Positions 15,733 through 23,694 of a stretch of 24,560 bases of DNA are shown here, piece after piece; position 1 is the stretch's first letter; each line of letters begins with the position of its first letter. The stretch is taken from positions 1-24,560 of the IMG/VR virus record IMGVR_UViG_3300031569_000038, one strand, 5' to 3'. This DNA comes from a virus. Below the pieces are notes generated by a model that was not told the DNA's origin, did not search any database, and was given only the letters and a program-made list of their open reading frames with translations. The position numbers were made by a program, and so were the translations under genes.

Positions 15733-16032
15733 TTGTCAATTCAAAAAACAATGTTAGAATATATAGAGAAATTTATAAACGGGCTAGGTGATTTTAATCA
15801 CATGGTTATTGGCTTGGGTGTTATGGTTGTTTGTTCAATCATCCCTGCACTCCTTCCCTTTGCCGCCACGTTTATCTCTGCATTTTACTTAGGCAAAGAG
15901 CATCGCAGCTACATACATTTAGGCAGGCTAAGAAGCTTCCAAATTAATAAATGGAGCAAGCATGACCGTAGGCAAACTATTTTTGTGTGGATTGCGGTTT
16001 GGCTTTATGTTTTAGGTTTTAGTTTAAGGTAA
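15733..16032 (+). CDS. Small membrane protein of the lysis region
   Basis: This 99-aa protein has a long hydrophobic span at about residues 24-53 and a second near residues 80-97. A basic segment between them (KEHRSYIHLGRLRSFQINKWSKHDRR) is probably cytoplasmic. The FYLGKEHRSY...KHD-RQT layout resembles small membrane proteins found near phage lysis genes. TTG 15733 is the likely start because AGGAGAG at 15721-15727 is well spaced; ATG 15751 is the alternative. It could be an accessory holin or antiholin, or an unrelated virion membrane protein. No spanin motif such as a lipobox is visible. Confidence 0.5.
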   Translation: MSIQKTMLEYIEKFINGLGDFNHMVIGLGVMVVCSIIPALLPFAATFISAFYLGKEHRSYIHLGRLRSFQINKWSKHDRRQTIFVWIAVWLYVLGFSLR

Positions 16033-16037
16033 TAAAT

Positions 16038-16271
16038 ATGAGTAATGATCCTATAAGTCTTGAGTTTATGAAATGGTTGTGGGGTCTTCTTAGTATTCCG
16101 TTATGGTTTTTATTTAAAAAAACAGGAGAAGCGTCAAAAGATTTAGCTGATCATAAACTTTATGCTGCAAACACCTATGTTAAAAATACAGAAATAAAAG
16201 ACATGGAAAATCGTATTTTGGCAGCTATTGGTGAGCTTAGAGCGGAGCTTAAAACAAAGGCGGACAAATAA
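16038..16271 (+). CDS. Small protein: one membrane segment plus coiled coil
   Basis: This 77-aa protein has one membrane-spanning segment near the N-terminus (about residues 11-27, MKWLWGLLSIPLWFLF) followed by a charged helix to the end (about 30-77) with heptad-like spacing. Many podoviruses have a protein of this layout next to the endolysin. AAGGT at 16026-16030 precedes ATG 16038, and the stop overlaps the next start as TAATG. It may be a holin-type or accessory lysis protein; a spanin-like role is less likely since a periplasm-spanning length is missing. Confidence 0.5.
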   Translation: MSNDPISLEFMKWLWGLLSIPLWFLFKKTGEASKDLADHKLYAANTYVKNTEIKDMENRILAAIGELRAELKTKADK

Positions 16272-16627
16272 TGGGCGATCTAACTTTAAATTTAAGCCGT
16301 CATGAATTTAAATGCCACTGCGGGTGCGGATATGACACTGTGGATTTTGAATTAGTAAATGTTATTCAAGCCGGGTGCGAATACTTTGACACTACCGTTA
16401 GCATTAACAGTGGGTGTAGATGTACGCAGCACAATAAAAATATTCTTGGCCATTTTAAATCAAAACACATTGAAGCAAAAGCCGCTGATATAGTATATAA
16501 AAATGTCCGCCCTGAATTGACTGCTGCCTATTTAAACAGAACATATCCTGCTAAATATGGTATTGGTACTTACGATACGTTTACACATATTGACGTTCAA
16601 CCAAATAAAAAAAGATGGGGTATTTAA
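16271..16627 (+). CDS. Endolysin, M15-family peptidase
   Basis: This 118-aa protein looks like a compact zinc peptidase of the M15 type (VanY / M15_3), cutting peptide cross-bridges of peptidoglycan. The zinc-binding residues are visible: H66 and D73 in SKHIEAKAAD, and H106 in FTHIDV, with D108 adjacent. The usual glycine of the S-x-H-x-x-G-x-A-x-D motif is alanine (A69). The N-terminal HEFKCHCGCG segment with three cysteines is common in this family, and GIGTY...RWGI closes the fold. There is no signal peptide, so release depends on a holin. ATG 16271 overlaps the previous stop. Confidence 0.85.
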   Translation: MGDLTLNLSRHEFKCHCGCGYDTVDFELVNVIQAGCEYFDTTVSINSGCRCTQHNKNILGHFKSKHIEAKAADIVYKNVRPELTAAYLNRTYPAKYGIGTYDTFTHIDVQPNKKRWGI

Positions 16628-16628
16628 T

Positions 16629-17024
16629 ATGGCGTTACCAATCATAGGTGACATATTAGAAACTATAGGCAATTTAGCGGGAAAGTTTATTAAAGATAAA
16701 GATGCCGTGGAAGCGTTTAAACATGAAGTTAATATGTCTTTAACTAAAATGGACTTGGCACAAATAGAAATTAATAAAGTAGAGGCGGCCCATTTGTCCG
16801 TTTGGGTATCTGGGTGGCGCCCATTTATTGGATGGGTGGCAGGGTTAGCGTTAGCGCTAGAATTCCTAGTACGTCCTATCGTGCAGTGGGGTCTTGATAT
16901 ATCTGGGCAAGCTATTCAATTACCAAACATTGACAACCAAGAATTATATCCAATTTTGATGGGGCTTTTAGGTCTAAGCACACTTAGAACATACGAAAAA
17001 TTCAAAGGCGTTGCGCGTAATTAA
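16629..17024 (+). CDS. Holin of the 3TM (GTA-type) family
   Basis: This 131-aa protein carries the SGWRPFIGWVAGLALALEFLVRP segment (about residues 61-83), characteristic of 3TM phage holins (PF11351 type). Hydrophobic spans lie at about residues 65-88 and 105-119, and an amphipathic N-terminal half holds IIGDILETIGNLAGKFIKD. It should form inner-membrane lesions that let the endolysin out. I chose ATG 16629 with GATGGGG at 16614-16620; an upstream ATG at 16557 would overlap the endolysin gene heavily and lacks a ribosome site. The stop codon overlaps that of the convergent - strand gene. Confidence 0.8.
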   Translation: MALPIIGDILETIGNLAGKFIKDKDAVEAFKHEVNMSLTKMDLAQIEINKVEAAHLSVWVSGWRPFIGWVAGLALALEFLVRPIVQWGLDISGQAIQLPNIDNQELYPILMGLLGLSTLRTYEKFKGVARN

Positions 17025-17287
17025 TCTGGATTTATACCTTGCCTGGCAGTTTTAGATATTATCTCTAATCCTGGTACTCTATCCGCCATATCCATTATCT
17101 TCTTTAATGCCTTTACAGCCGGGGAATCCGCAGGCTTTTCATCTCCAGTAAAATTTTTTCTTAGACTGTTTGCAAAACTTAATAACTCTTCTCGCTTATC
17201 TTCAGGAACCCACACTTTTACCTGTGCGTGACCTTTGCGGGTCTTCTGCCGTTCGGCGTATCTCTGTTGGTGTATAAATTTATTCAT
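17021..17287 (-). CDS. Small basic protein, possible ribbon-helix-helix
   Basis: This 88-aa protein begins with a basic stretch, then AQVKVWVPEDKREELLSFANSLR, which looks like a ribbon-helix-helix strand-helix (a DNA-binding fold used by phage repressors and antitoxins). The tail (VKALKKIMDMADRVPGLEI) is helical. I chose ATG 17287 because AGAGGA (17303-17298) lies upstream; an ATG at 17341 overlapping the upstream stop gives 106 aa but has no ribosome site. It is the last gene of the replication operon and could regulate it. The fold call is tentative. Confidence 0.5.
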   Translation of the reverse strand: MNKFIHQQRYAERQKTRKGHAQVKVWVPEDKREELLSFANSLRKNFTGDEKPADSPAVKALKKIMDMADRVPGLEIISKTARQGINPD

Positions 17288-17333
17288 AATATTTTTGTCC
17301 TCTGAAATTTCTTTATTTTTTAAAATAGTATCA

Positions 17334-19829
17334 CTAGGCATCGGCTAGATCAAGAGCATTACTTACTGCGTCTTTTATTTTTTCTGAATCTAGCATACTA
17401 ACTTGTTCTCGTATAAACGCTTTGTCTATTTTACTAATATCTTCTATAAGAAACCTAGCTACATAACCTGGCTTTGCCAACGACAACATTTTTATTTTTG
17501 GTCTAACATTCTTACCGTCTATTTTTATAGTTCCGCAGGAAGAACCTTCAGTTTTGTAACGCATAACCGCTTTAATCTGCGTATCTAAATTTGATATGTT
17601 ATGTAAGTTTAGCCTCACTGCAAACTGATTTACTGCATGTCTAACATCCGATATAAGTATGAAATCCCCAGGTGTTGCATCTATTATAGCTTCTACTGCT
17701 ACCGTTAGTGGGTTCTTAGATGCTGCTATCATTGCTTTCTTAGCTTCAGTGCTAGGTGCAGGAGCTAGGAGCGCCTCTAAGTCTATATCTCTTTCTCGTA
17801 ACCATCGCCATATAGACTTAGCCCACTTAGGTCTGCCTATAGCATCTTTAACTTCTAACCATTTATTTAAGTCCGTAAAATAAGCAGGCGAGGCAGGGGT
17901 GATAGCGTTCTGCATGACATAGAACCGCCTATCACCGCCTGCCACCGCTAGGGCGTTATCGTGATTTGAAAACATAAGGTAGCTTGAATATACCATGCTA
18001 AATCTATGCTGTCCGTACTTTGGGTTAATACGTTCACGTTTCGGCCTTGGGTCTATATAATCTTTTAAACTCTCATACACTTTAAAATAGCTTTTAGTGT
18101 CCGAAGTATCTTTAGTTTCGTTTGTGACAACAAGTGGCTTCTCCATCCAATCGTTAAACACGCCGTCTCCGGTAAGTCTATTGAAAGGTACGTTCTCTAC
18201 ATTCTCTATGCCAATTATAGTTTCTATCATATCAGCTAGTGTAGTACGCCCAGTTCCCTGTTGCTTGGCTATCATAAGTATAGCTGCACCTCTAAAACTA
18301 AGGTCTTGCATCTTGGCTGATAGCCAATCAAGAAAATATTCTCTCTCTGCGTCTATAGGTACTAAATACGTTATGAACGCCATAAACATTTTTACGTCAG
18401 CTTCATCGTACGCACCTTCGCCCCACTCAGGTTGATGAAACATATTTATTCTTAAATCCTGTCCGTCTGTAACAATTTTAGCAGTATCTCTAGGATTAAA
18501 TGTTTGACCTTGTACTACAACTCGTCCGGGGGATGTTAGCCACAACTGCGTTTCAGCTACAGACTTAGCTTTACCATCTCTGGTAAACACCCTAACTTTT
18601 CGGGGGAAAGTATTTTTGAAGGCGTTCATTGTAATGCTGCGAGGTTGGGTCACGCCTTGTATCTGCCAGACAATATCGCCTGAGCTGTCGTATGCCCACC
18701 CCGCTACCAACTTTGCCGCAGGGTCAAATACTCCTGATTCTGGGCCGCCGTTGGTCGCCACGTAATGTAAGAAATCACTAGTGTTCATACTATCGCAGTG
18801 ACCATGAAAACATTTAAACGCTCGCCTATCTCCGTTCTCTTTACTTCTACCTAAAGGCATGTACCCTGCGGTATCTCCGGGAGTAGTATGATTAACACTC
18901 CAAGGACATTCTATCTCCACCCACTCATCGCTCTCTGAACGTACTTTTTTCTCTACATACAGCCATTCAAGTATTGGGTCTACAATACCGCCCATAGCCG
19001 GAGCTTCAGCTACTATTGGCGACCAAGGTGATGTTCCGACACTTCTAGACGCTCTACGTCTTGTCAGACCTTCGGCATCTTCTACTACCTCAGACCAGGC
19101 AACCTCAATCTCCATACACTCCAGTAATTTTTCTGGTGTCCAAGTAGGGCCATCAGTAGCTATAAGTTTAACAGGGAAATATTGTTTAGGTCCGGGCTTG
19201 TTATTAACCCCGCCTGGTAGCCTAACTAATTTTGTAGGCATCATTCCGCCAGTATCACTATAGCCGCTTTCATATACTAGCTGCACTAATGCCTGTGCAT
19301 GTTCTAATACGTCAATAGGCTTCTCTAACACGTAGCCGTATTGATAGTTTCCCTGACTACTTTCAATTATATATGTAGGCTGCAAGTTCTTGGGTATTTT
19401 TTCTACAGGAACTTTAGTGCCTATGTCATCAAGCACGACAACATGCAATCTTGTAAATAAATTTTTTCTGTTGTATAATCTCTGACTTTCTGGATCAGCT
19501 CTACACGTTGATGTCCCAAAATATAGTGCCATAGGCTTAGTTGCCCTAGCTAATCGTTTTAGCAGATCGTCCTCACCGCAGGGAAAACCGGGTATGTTTC
19601 TATCGGTAGCCCAACATAAAGTATTCTCATGTTCGTCAGAAGGATCCGCGCCTGCAAAAACCATATCCATGAAATCTTTAAGCTCGGCAAGATCGTATGT
19701 AACTCTAGTATCTGGATTGTCTTCTGCCATAGCAAATATATTACTGGTGCTTTTGCTAGGCTCGTCTGCTTTGATAATTTTAGCTTTAGTATCTATTTTA
19801 GTTTTTGTCATGCTAGTTTTACTTTCCAT
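17334..19829 (-). CDS. Primase-helicase (AEP-like primase + DUF5906 SF3 helicase)
   Basis: This 831-aa protein likely primes and unwinds DNA at the phage fork. Residues about 95-230 resemble a RepB/AEP-type primase: VVVLDD (acidic pair D134/D135), ESSQGNYQYGYVL, and KLVRLPGGVNNKPG. Residues 308-345 form a zinc cluster (C308, H314, C340, H342, H344, C345). Residues about 480-640 are an SF3 (DUF5906) ATPase: Walker A AKQQGTGRTT (521-530), Walker B LVVTNE (566-571), sensor MFSNHDNA (619-626) and GDRRF with a probable arginine finger. The Walker A lysine is arginine (R528). The start overlaps the polymerase stop by 11 bases; ATG 19811 is an alternative start. Confidence 0.8.
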   Translation of the reverse strand: MESKTSMTKTKIDTKAKIIKADEPSKSTSNIFAMAEDNPDTRVTYDLAELKDFMDMVFAGADPSDEHENTLCWATDRNIPGFPCGEDDLLKRLARATKPMALYFGTSTCRADPESQRLYNRKNLFTRLHVVVLDDIGTKVPVEKIPKNLQPTYIIESSQGNYQYGYVLEKPIDVLEHAQALVQLVYESGYSDTGGMMPTKLVRLPGGVNNKPGPKQYFPVKLIATDGPTWTPEKLLECMEIEVAWSEVVEDAEGLTRRRASRSVGTSPWSPIVAEAPAMGGIVDPILEWLYVEKKVRSESDEWVEIECPWSVNHTTPGDTAGYMPLGRSKENGDRRAFKCFHGHCDSMNTSDFLHYVATNGGPESGVFDPAAKLVAGWAYDSSGDIVWQIQGVTQPRSITMNAFKNTFPRKVRVFTRDGKAKSVAETQLWLTSPGRVVVQGQTFNPRDTAKIVTDGQDLRINMFHQPEWGEGAYDEADVKMFMAFITYLVPIDAEREYFLDWLSAKMQDLSFRGAAILMIAKQQGTGRTTLADMIETIIGIENVENVPFNRLTGDGVFNDWMEKPLVVTNETKDTSDTKSYFKVYESLKDYIDPRPKRERINPKYGQHRFSMVYSSYLMFSNHDNALAVAGGDRRFYVMQNAITPASPAYFTDLNKWLEVKDAIGRPKWAKSIWRWLRERDIDLEALLAPAPSTEAKKAMIAASKNPLTVAVEAIIDATPGDFILISDVRHAVNQFAVRLNLHNISNLDTQIKAVMRYKTEGSSCGTIKIDGKNVRPKIKMLSLAKPGYVARFLIEDISKIDKAFIREQVSMLDSEKIKDAVSNALDLADA

Positions 19830-21828
19830 ATCGCGTCATAATGACGGGTTCTGCTTTCAATGGAATACCTTTCGCCCAAACTGGGTTTGTTTCCATTACT
19901 TGTTGTAGCTCCTGTTTATATTTGTCTGCGCTCTCTACAGGAACTTCTTGTATTATCTCATCGTGTACATGCCCGACAACTCTATCTACTTGCCGTAGCG
20001 AATGCCTTAAAATATTAGCGCAAAGGGCTTGCGTCACGTTCTCAGCGAGTAGTCCAGGCCATAAAGATATGCGAGGCCACTCTTCTACACCTTGAGCAGG
20101 TATCCAATTAGCTTTCATGGCGGTGATGTTTAAGCGCGGTCCCCACTTAGTGTCCACGCTCTCTAGCTTGGCTTTAGGATATTGTATCACTAAATCACCG
20201 GGAAGTATGCAAAGTAACGTCCCGCCAAGCAAGTCTTTTATAAATAAATACGTCACTCGCCCGGCTTTATGTTCAGTGCCTGGACTTCGTATAGCTAACG
20301 TAGCCGCTCGGTCTAGTTGCGCCCAGAATATAGTTGCCCATACATTCTTCTCTCTCCAAGCATTTACAACGCCGCCTACTTCATTGTCTGTCATTTCTAC
20401 GCCGTACACTTTAGCCATAGCACTAAACGCTCCTAGGCCGCCGCCGTAGCCTAGAGATAGCTCCGCCACCTTACCAACTTGTCGCTCACCTAACCCAAGT
20501 TCGTCTGCCGTGTGCATGTATATATCAACATCATCAGCAAACATCTCTAGTCGGTCTTTAGCGTGTTCGCTTTTAGAAAGCCAAGGTAAAGCTCTGGCCT
20601 CAATGCTCGACCAATCGCCCACAACAAACACATTACCGTCATCAGGTATTAGCGCCGGGCGGAGTAACTTAGATAGAGTATCCATAACAGGTAGGTCGCC
20701 GGCATCATCTTCTAAGATATAGCCCTCACGCATCTGTTCTTTAAGGTCTTCAGCTTGGCTTGCGCTAAAACAATTCCTTGCCATATTGTGTAATTGCAGA
20801 CCTTTTGAGGCAAAACGCAGCGTCTGAGATGCTCCAGAATAAACAAATGCGCCCCGTACTCGGCTGTCCTCGCCTGTACAACGCCCTACCATCCGAGAAA
20901 ACTTAGCCACGCTAGACTTACTGCCCTTCTGTACTAAGGCAATAACTTCTTTAACTTGATCTGGTAACTCTATATGTCCTCGGTCTGCTTTTTCTAATAA
21001 CTCTGCCCGAACATTTTTATCTAAAGAATATTTCTTATCGCCGTCTTTATATATTTCCATTAAAGATTTAACTTTAACACCTACTTTAGTTAGCACCCAA
21101 TCTGCTATGCGCTTATGCTGAGTATGCTTCGTTACCGCTCTATCAGTTAGCTCGGATAACTTGCTGCCAATCTCGCCTTGCTCCATAGTCGCGTATTTCA
21201 TTGCGCCTTTTGCAAGCTCTAAGTCTATCTTAATACCGCGCTCGTTAATTCTTTCCGACACTAGCCAATCAGCATGTTCATCTTTTGTCATAGGTCTAAG
21301 CATAGCTACCGCTGATTTAGTTGCCCTGACATCATCTAAACAATACGCGCCCATCTCAGCCATAAGTTTTGGGTCCGCATTAAACTCACCAGTAAGTTTA
21401 TCAGGTATTGATAATAGTCGTATTAGCTGTGCGCCTCGGTGGTTCTTTTTATATTTGCTGTCTAATGCCTGGGTCAGCTTATCTAAACTCGCAGGCATAG
21501 CATTTACTCTTGCTTGTGCTGAAGTGCAGAACCATCTATCAAACTCTATTACCGGGAAGTTATGATCGTCTTCACCTATCTGCCAGATACCCCTATCAAA
21601 AGCGGCGTTATGTGCCATGACTAGTGGAGCTTGCTCGATAGCCTCAACAAGATCGCTCGGAAGCGCACCGTGTTCAGGATACCAAAGCCACTCGCCTTTT
21701 TGATTAGCTTCTTGATATGTAACCGCCAAGCAAATTATTTCTGTACTTGGGTGCATAACATAGTTGTCGCCGCCTTCTGTTTTTAAATCGCAGCGCGAGC
21801 GAGTTTCAAAGTCTATTATAATGTTCAC
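19819..21828 (-). CDS. DNA polymerase, family A, with 3'-5' exonuclease
   Basis: This 669-aa protein is the phage replicative polymerase. Exonuclease residues are present: D6 and E8 in DFET, D78 in HNAAFD, and Y162/D166 in YCLDD. Polymerase motif A is VVGDWSSIEAR (D405, E410, R412); motif B is RQVGKVAELSLGYGGG (R449, K453, Y461); motif C is GHVHDEI (H622, D623, E624). Position 457 in motif B, equivalent to E. coli Pol I 762, is leucine. I chose GTG 21828 because GGAAGGA (21841-21835) lies six bases upstream and the product begins MNIIIDFET as expected; an upstream TTG at 21843 overlaps the ribosome site. It overlaps the primase-helicase gene by 11 bases. Confidence 0.9.
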   Translation of the reverse strand: MNIIIDFETRSRCDLKTEGGDNYVMHPSTEIICLAVTYQEANQKGEWLWYPEHGALPSDLVEAIEQAPLVMAHNAAFDRGIWQIGEDDHNFPVIEFDRWFCTSAQARVNAMPASLDKLTQALDSKYKKNHRGAQLIRLLSIPDKLTGEFNADPKLMAEMGAYCLDDVRATKSAVAMLRPMTKDEHADWLVSERINERGIKIDLELAKGAMKYATMEQGEIGSKLSELTDRAVTKHTQHKRIADWVLTKVGVKVKSLMEIYKDGDKKYSLDKNVRAELLEKADRGHIELPDQVKEVIALVQKGSKSSVAKFSRMVGRCTGEDSRVRGAFVYSGASQTLRFASKGLQLHNMARNCFSASQAEDLKEQMREGYILEDDAGDLPVMDTLSKLLRPALIPDDGNVFVVGDWSSIEARALPWLSKSEHAKDRLEMFADDVDIYMHTADELGLGERQVGKVAELSLGYGGGLGAFSAMAKVYGVEMTDNEVGGVVNAWREKNVWATIFWAQLDRAATLAIRSPGTEHKAGRVTYLFIKDLLGGTLLCILPGDLVIQYPKAKLESVDTKWGPRLNITAMKANWIPAQGVEEWPRISLWPGLLAENVTQALCANILRHSLRQVDRVVGHVHDEIIQEVPVESADKYKQELQQVMETNPVWAKGIPLKAEPVIMTRYGK

Positions 21829-21841
21829 TATTTTTCCTTCC

Positions 21842-21882
21842 AAAGAAAAAGAGGGCGGTCAGTGCGAAAACTAGCCGCCCTC
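21842..21882 (-). terminator. Intrinsic terminator before the polymerase gene
   Basis: On the - strand GAGGGCGG (21882-21875) pairs with CCGCCCTC (21858-21851) in a perfect 8-bp GC-rich stem that can extend by a wobble. It is followed by TTTTTCTTT (21850-21842). It lies 8 bases after the stop of the preceding gene, and its T-run touches the ribosome site of the polymerase gene. It is on the - strand only; the + side has no T-run. Confidence 0.8.
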
Positions 21883-21890
21883 ATAAAAGA

Positions 21891-22535
21891 CTAAGCTACT
21901 TTTCTACGTCTTCTTTTCGGTATCTGTCCCTGAACTTCAGGTTTCGCTTCAGGCTCATCCTCTGTAACAGTGGATGAGTCTAGCCCTTCCCATTTGACTA
22001 TATCAAGTACAGGCGTAATGATTGTTCCGTACTTTTTATGTTTATAAGAAGAGTTTTTTAGATTGATAATTGGTACAATATCACTGTCCCCGTTCTCAAC
22101 CTTCAGCAAGAGCGCGGTCAATACACGTTGTATTTCATCTCTTGCACCTTTAGCGGTACTTTTAAACACCACTTGCTGACCTGTGTCCTCACCAGATACG
22201 CAAGCTAGTTGTATAGAGTATTGATCCGCCCAGTTTACTCCAACGTCTGCTAGTTCACTTCGCACTATTGGTGCATCATACGCCGGAGCCATTGCTTCAC
22301 CTAAGACGTTACTAGAATCGCCCCAAGCAATATACCCCATCTCAAAAGATTTAGGATTTATCGCCCACTGTGAGCCGTCTTGTACTTCGACTGAATCAGC
22401 CCCATACTCCCATGAAGCTAATTTAGTCAGCCGTAGAAAGTCTGCGCCTGTCCCGGCTGAAGCCGTTGACATTCTTGCTTTAGCGGCTTGTAGCCCCTTT
22501 AGCATATCGTCCATTTTTGTAGGTAGGTTTGACAT
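21891..22535 (-). CDS. Conserved phage replication-region protein, candidate SSB
   Basis: This 214-aa protein belongs to a group I recognise only as conserved phage proteins. The core has FLRLTKLASWEYGADSVEVQ, SQWAINPKSFEMGYIAWGD and YKHKKYGTIITPVLDIVKWEG, giving a beta-rich middle. The tail (about residues 190-214) is acidic (EDEPEAKPE) and then strongly basic (PKRRRRKVA). Its place between a nuclease and the polymerase, followed by its own terminator, suggests an abundant ssDNA-binding or recombination partner protein; that is inference. I chose ATG 22535 with AAGGAA just upstream; ATG 22559 would include the ribosome site in the gene. Confidence 0.55.
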   Translation of the reverse strand: MSNLPTKMDDMLKGLQAAKARMSTASAGTGADFLRLTKLASWEYGADSVEVQDGSQWAINPKSFEMGYIAWGDSSNVLGEAMAPAYDAPIVRSELADVGVNWADQYSIQLACVSGEDTGQQVVFKSTAKGARDEIQRVLTALLLKVENGDSDIVPIINLKNSSYKHKKYGTIITPVLDIVKWEGLDSSTVTEDEPEAKPEVQGQIPKRRRRKVA

Positions 22536-22569
22536 ATTTATTTCCTTTTCTGTTATCAATTAAGTTTCA

Positions 22570-23694
22570 TTAAAAACGATCTCTAAGAGCTTTAAGCCCT
22601 CTCACCGCCACGTACTCTGGTCTTTTATCGCTATGTCGAGCGATGGTAGTTCCAGAGCTAGTAGCACTACAATAGTCTTCGAATTTTTCAAAGTCAATTC
22701 CTTTTGTAGCGCATACTTTCTTGAGCTGCGTGGGCGATTTTATTTTACTGTCCACGCAATCTTCTATCTTTAATTTCTTTGCTTTGCGTACAAGTCCTAG
22801 GACTGTATCAGGGTCGTGCCACTTATTAATGGCTCGCTTTTGTACAAGTTTCCATCCGTCAAATTTAACACCAAGCTCCATCTGATCGTGAGCAAAAGCT
22901 CGCACATCTTTTATCCAAGCATCTAATTCTTCTGCTACAGCTAGAGCCTCGGATACTGTTTTTTGTTGCGTTGGTGCTAGTCGTTGCGCTTGTAGTATAA
23001 GTCCGGTCTTTGCAGGACAGGTTGGCGCAGCAGGACACCACTTACAGTGATCGCCTGGCATTGGCTTCTGACCGCCCTCTTCTGCCCGCCTGACAGCTTC
23101 CATAAACTCAGCCTCATAACAATCGAGATAAGCCATTTCGGTTTCCCAAGTTCTCAGGGTATCCTCGCCTCTATTGCTTGGCTGTATTATTGCAATAACA
23201 AGTCGGTCGCGCCCCTCAAACAAATCTGGTATTTCTTTTCGCGCAAGCATGGCATAAAATAAACCTTGTGCGCTGTGATCTGGCGATACAGAAATACCGT
23301 CACCAAATTTCCAATCGCCTACACACACTACATCTTTGCCTACTGCAATAAAATCTGCTGTACCGCCGATAGTATCGCTACACTGCATTGTGGCTTCCGC
23401 TTCATACTCTGACAGGCTGTACTCTTCACATAGTTCTGTAAAAGCATTGTTTGCAGGAATAAGTTTTTCAGTTACTAAATCGTTTGTAACTACAAATTTA
23501 CCGCGTCTAAACCCTACGCACGTTGCCAAAGTTTTATCGCCGAGTAGAATATTCTCCATGCAATCATGAAGCATAGACCCTATCTCGGCAAAACTGCTTG
23601 TGGCTTGTTTTGGCATCTCGGCAGATAGCTCTAACCAAGCAGGGCAGGCTATAGTTCGTGCGGCTGTTGAACCGCCGTACTTATAGTGCTGCAT
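22570..23694 (-). CDS. Cas4/DUF2800-type PD-(D/E)XK nuclease
   Basis: This 374-aa protein has the DUF2800 layout. H43 lies in SMLHDC, D114 in GTADFIAV, and D127-x-K129 in VCVGDWKFG gives the PD-(D/E)XK catalytic core, with Q143 in SAQGLFYA after it. Four cysteines (C17 in the N-terminal CPAW, then C217-x2-C220-x5-C226) match the iron-sulphur ligand pattern of Cas4/AddB-type nucleases. It probably acts as an exonuclease in DNA recombination or host DNA processing. There is no CRISPR locus in view, so a CRISPR role is not suggested. ATG 23694 overlaps the upstream stop as TAATG; the C-terminal part is helical and basic. Confidence 0.8.
   Translation of the reverse strand: MQHYKYGGSTAARTIACPAWLELSAEMPKQATSSFAEIGSMLHDCMENILLGDKTLATCVGFRRGKFVVTNDLVTEKLIPANNAFTELCEEYSLSEYEAEATMQCSDTIGGTADFIAVGKDVVCVGDWKFGDGISVSPDHSAQGLFYAMLARKEIPDLFEGRDRLVIAIIQPSNRGEDTLRTWETEMAYLDCYEAEFMEAVRRAEEGGQKPMPGDHCKWCPAAPTCPAKTGLILQAQRLAPTQQKTVSEALAVAEELDAWIKDVRAFAHDQMELGVKFDGWKLVQKRAINKWHDPDTVLGLVRKAKKLKIEDCVDSKIKSPTQLKKVCATKGIDFEKFEDYCSATSSGTTIARHSDKRPEYVAVRGLKALRDRF

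Noticed and set aside
16557-16628. Longer N-terminus for the holin starting at ATG 16557
   Set aside because: It overlaps the endolysin gene by 71 bases in another frame and has no ribosome site, while 16629 has GATGGGG upstream and a typical holin start.
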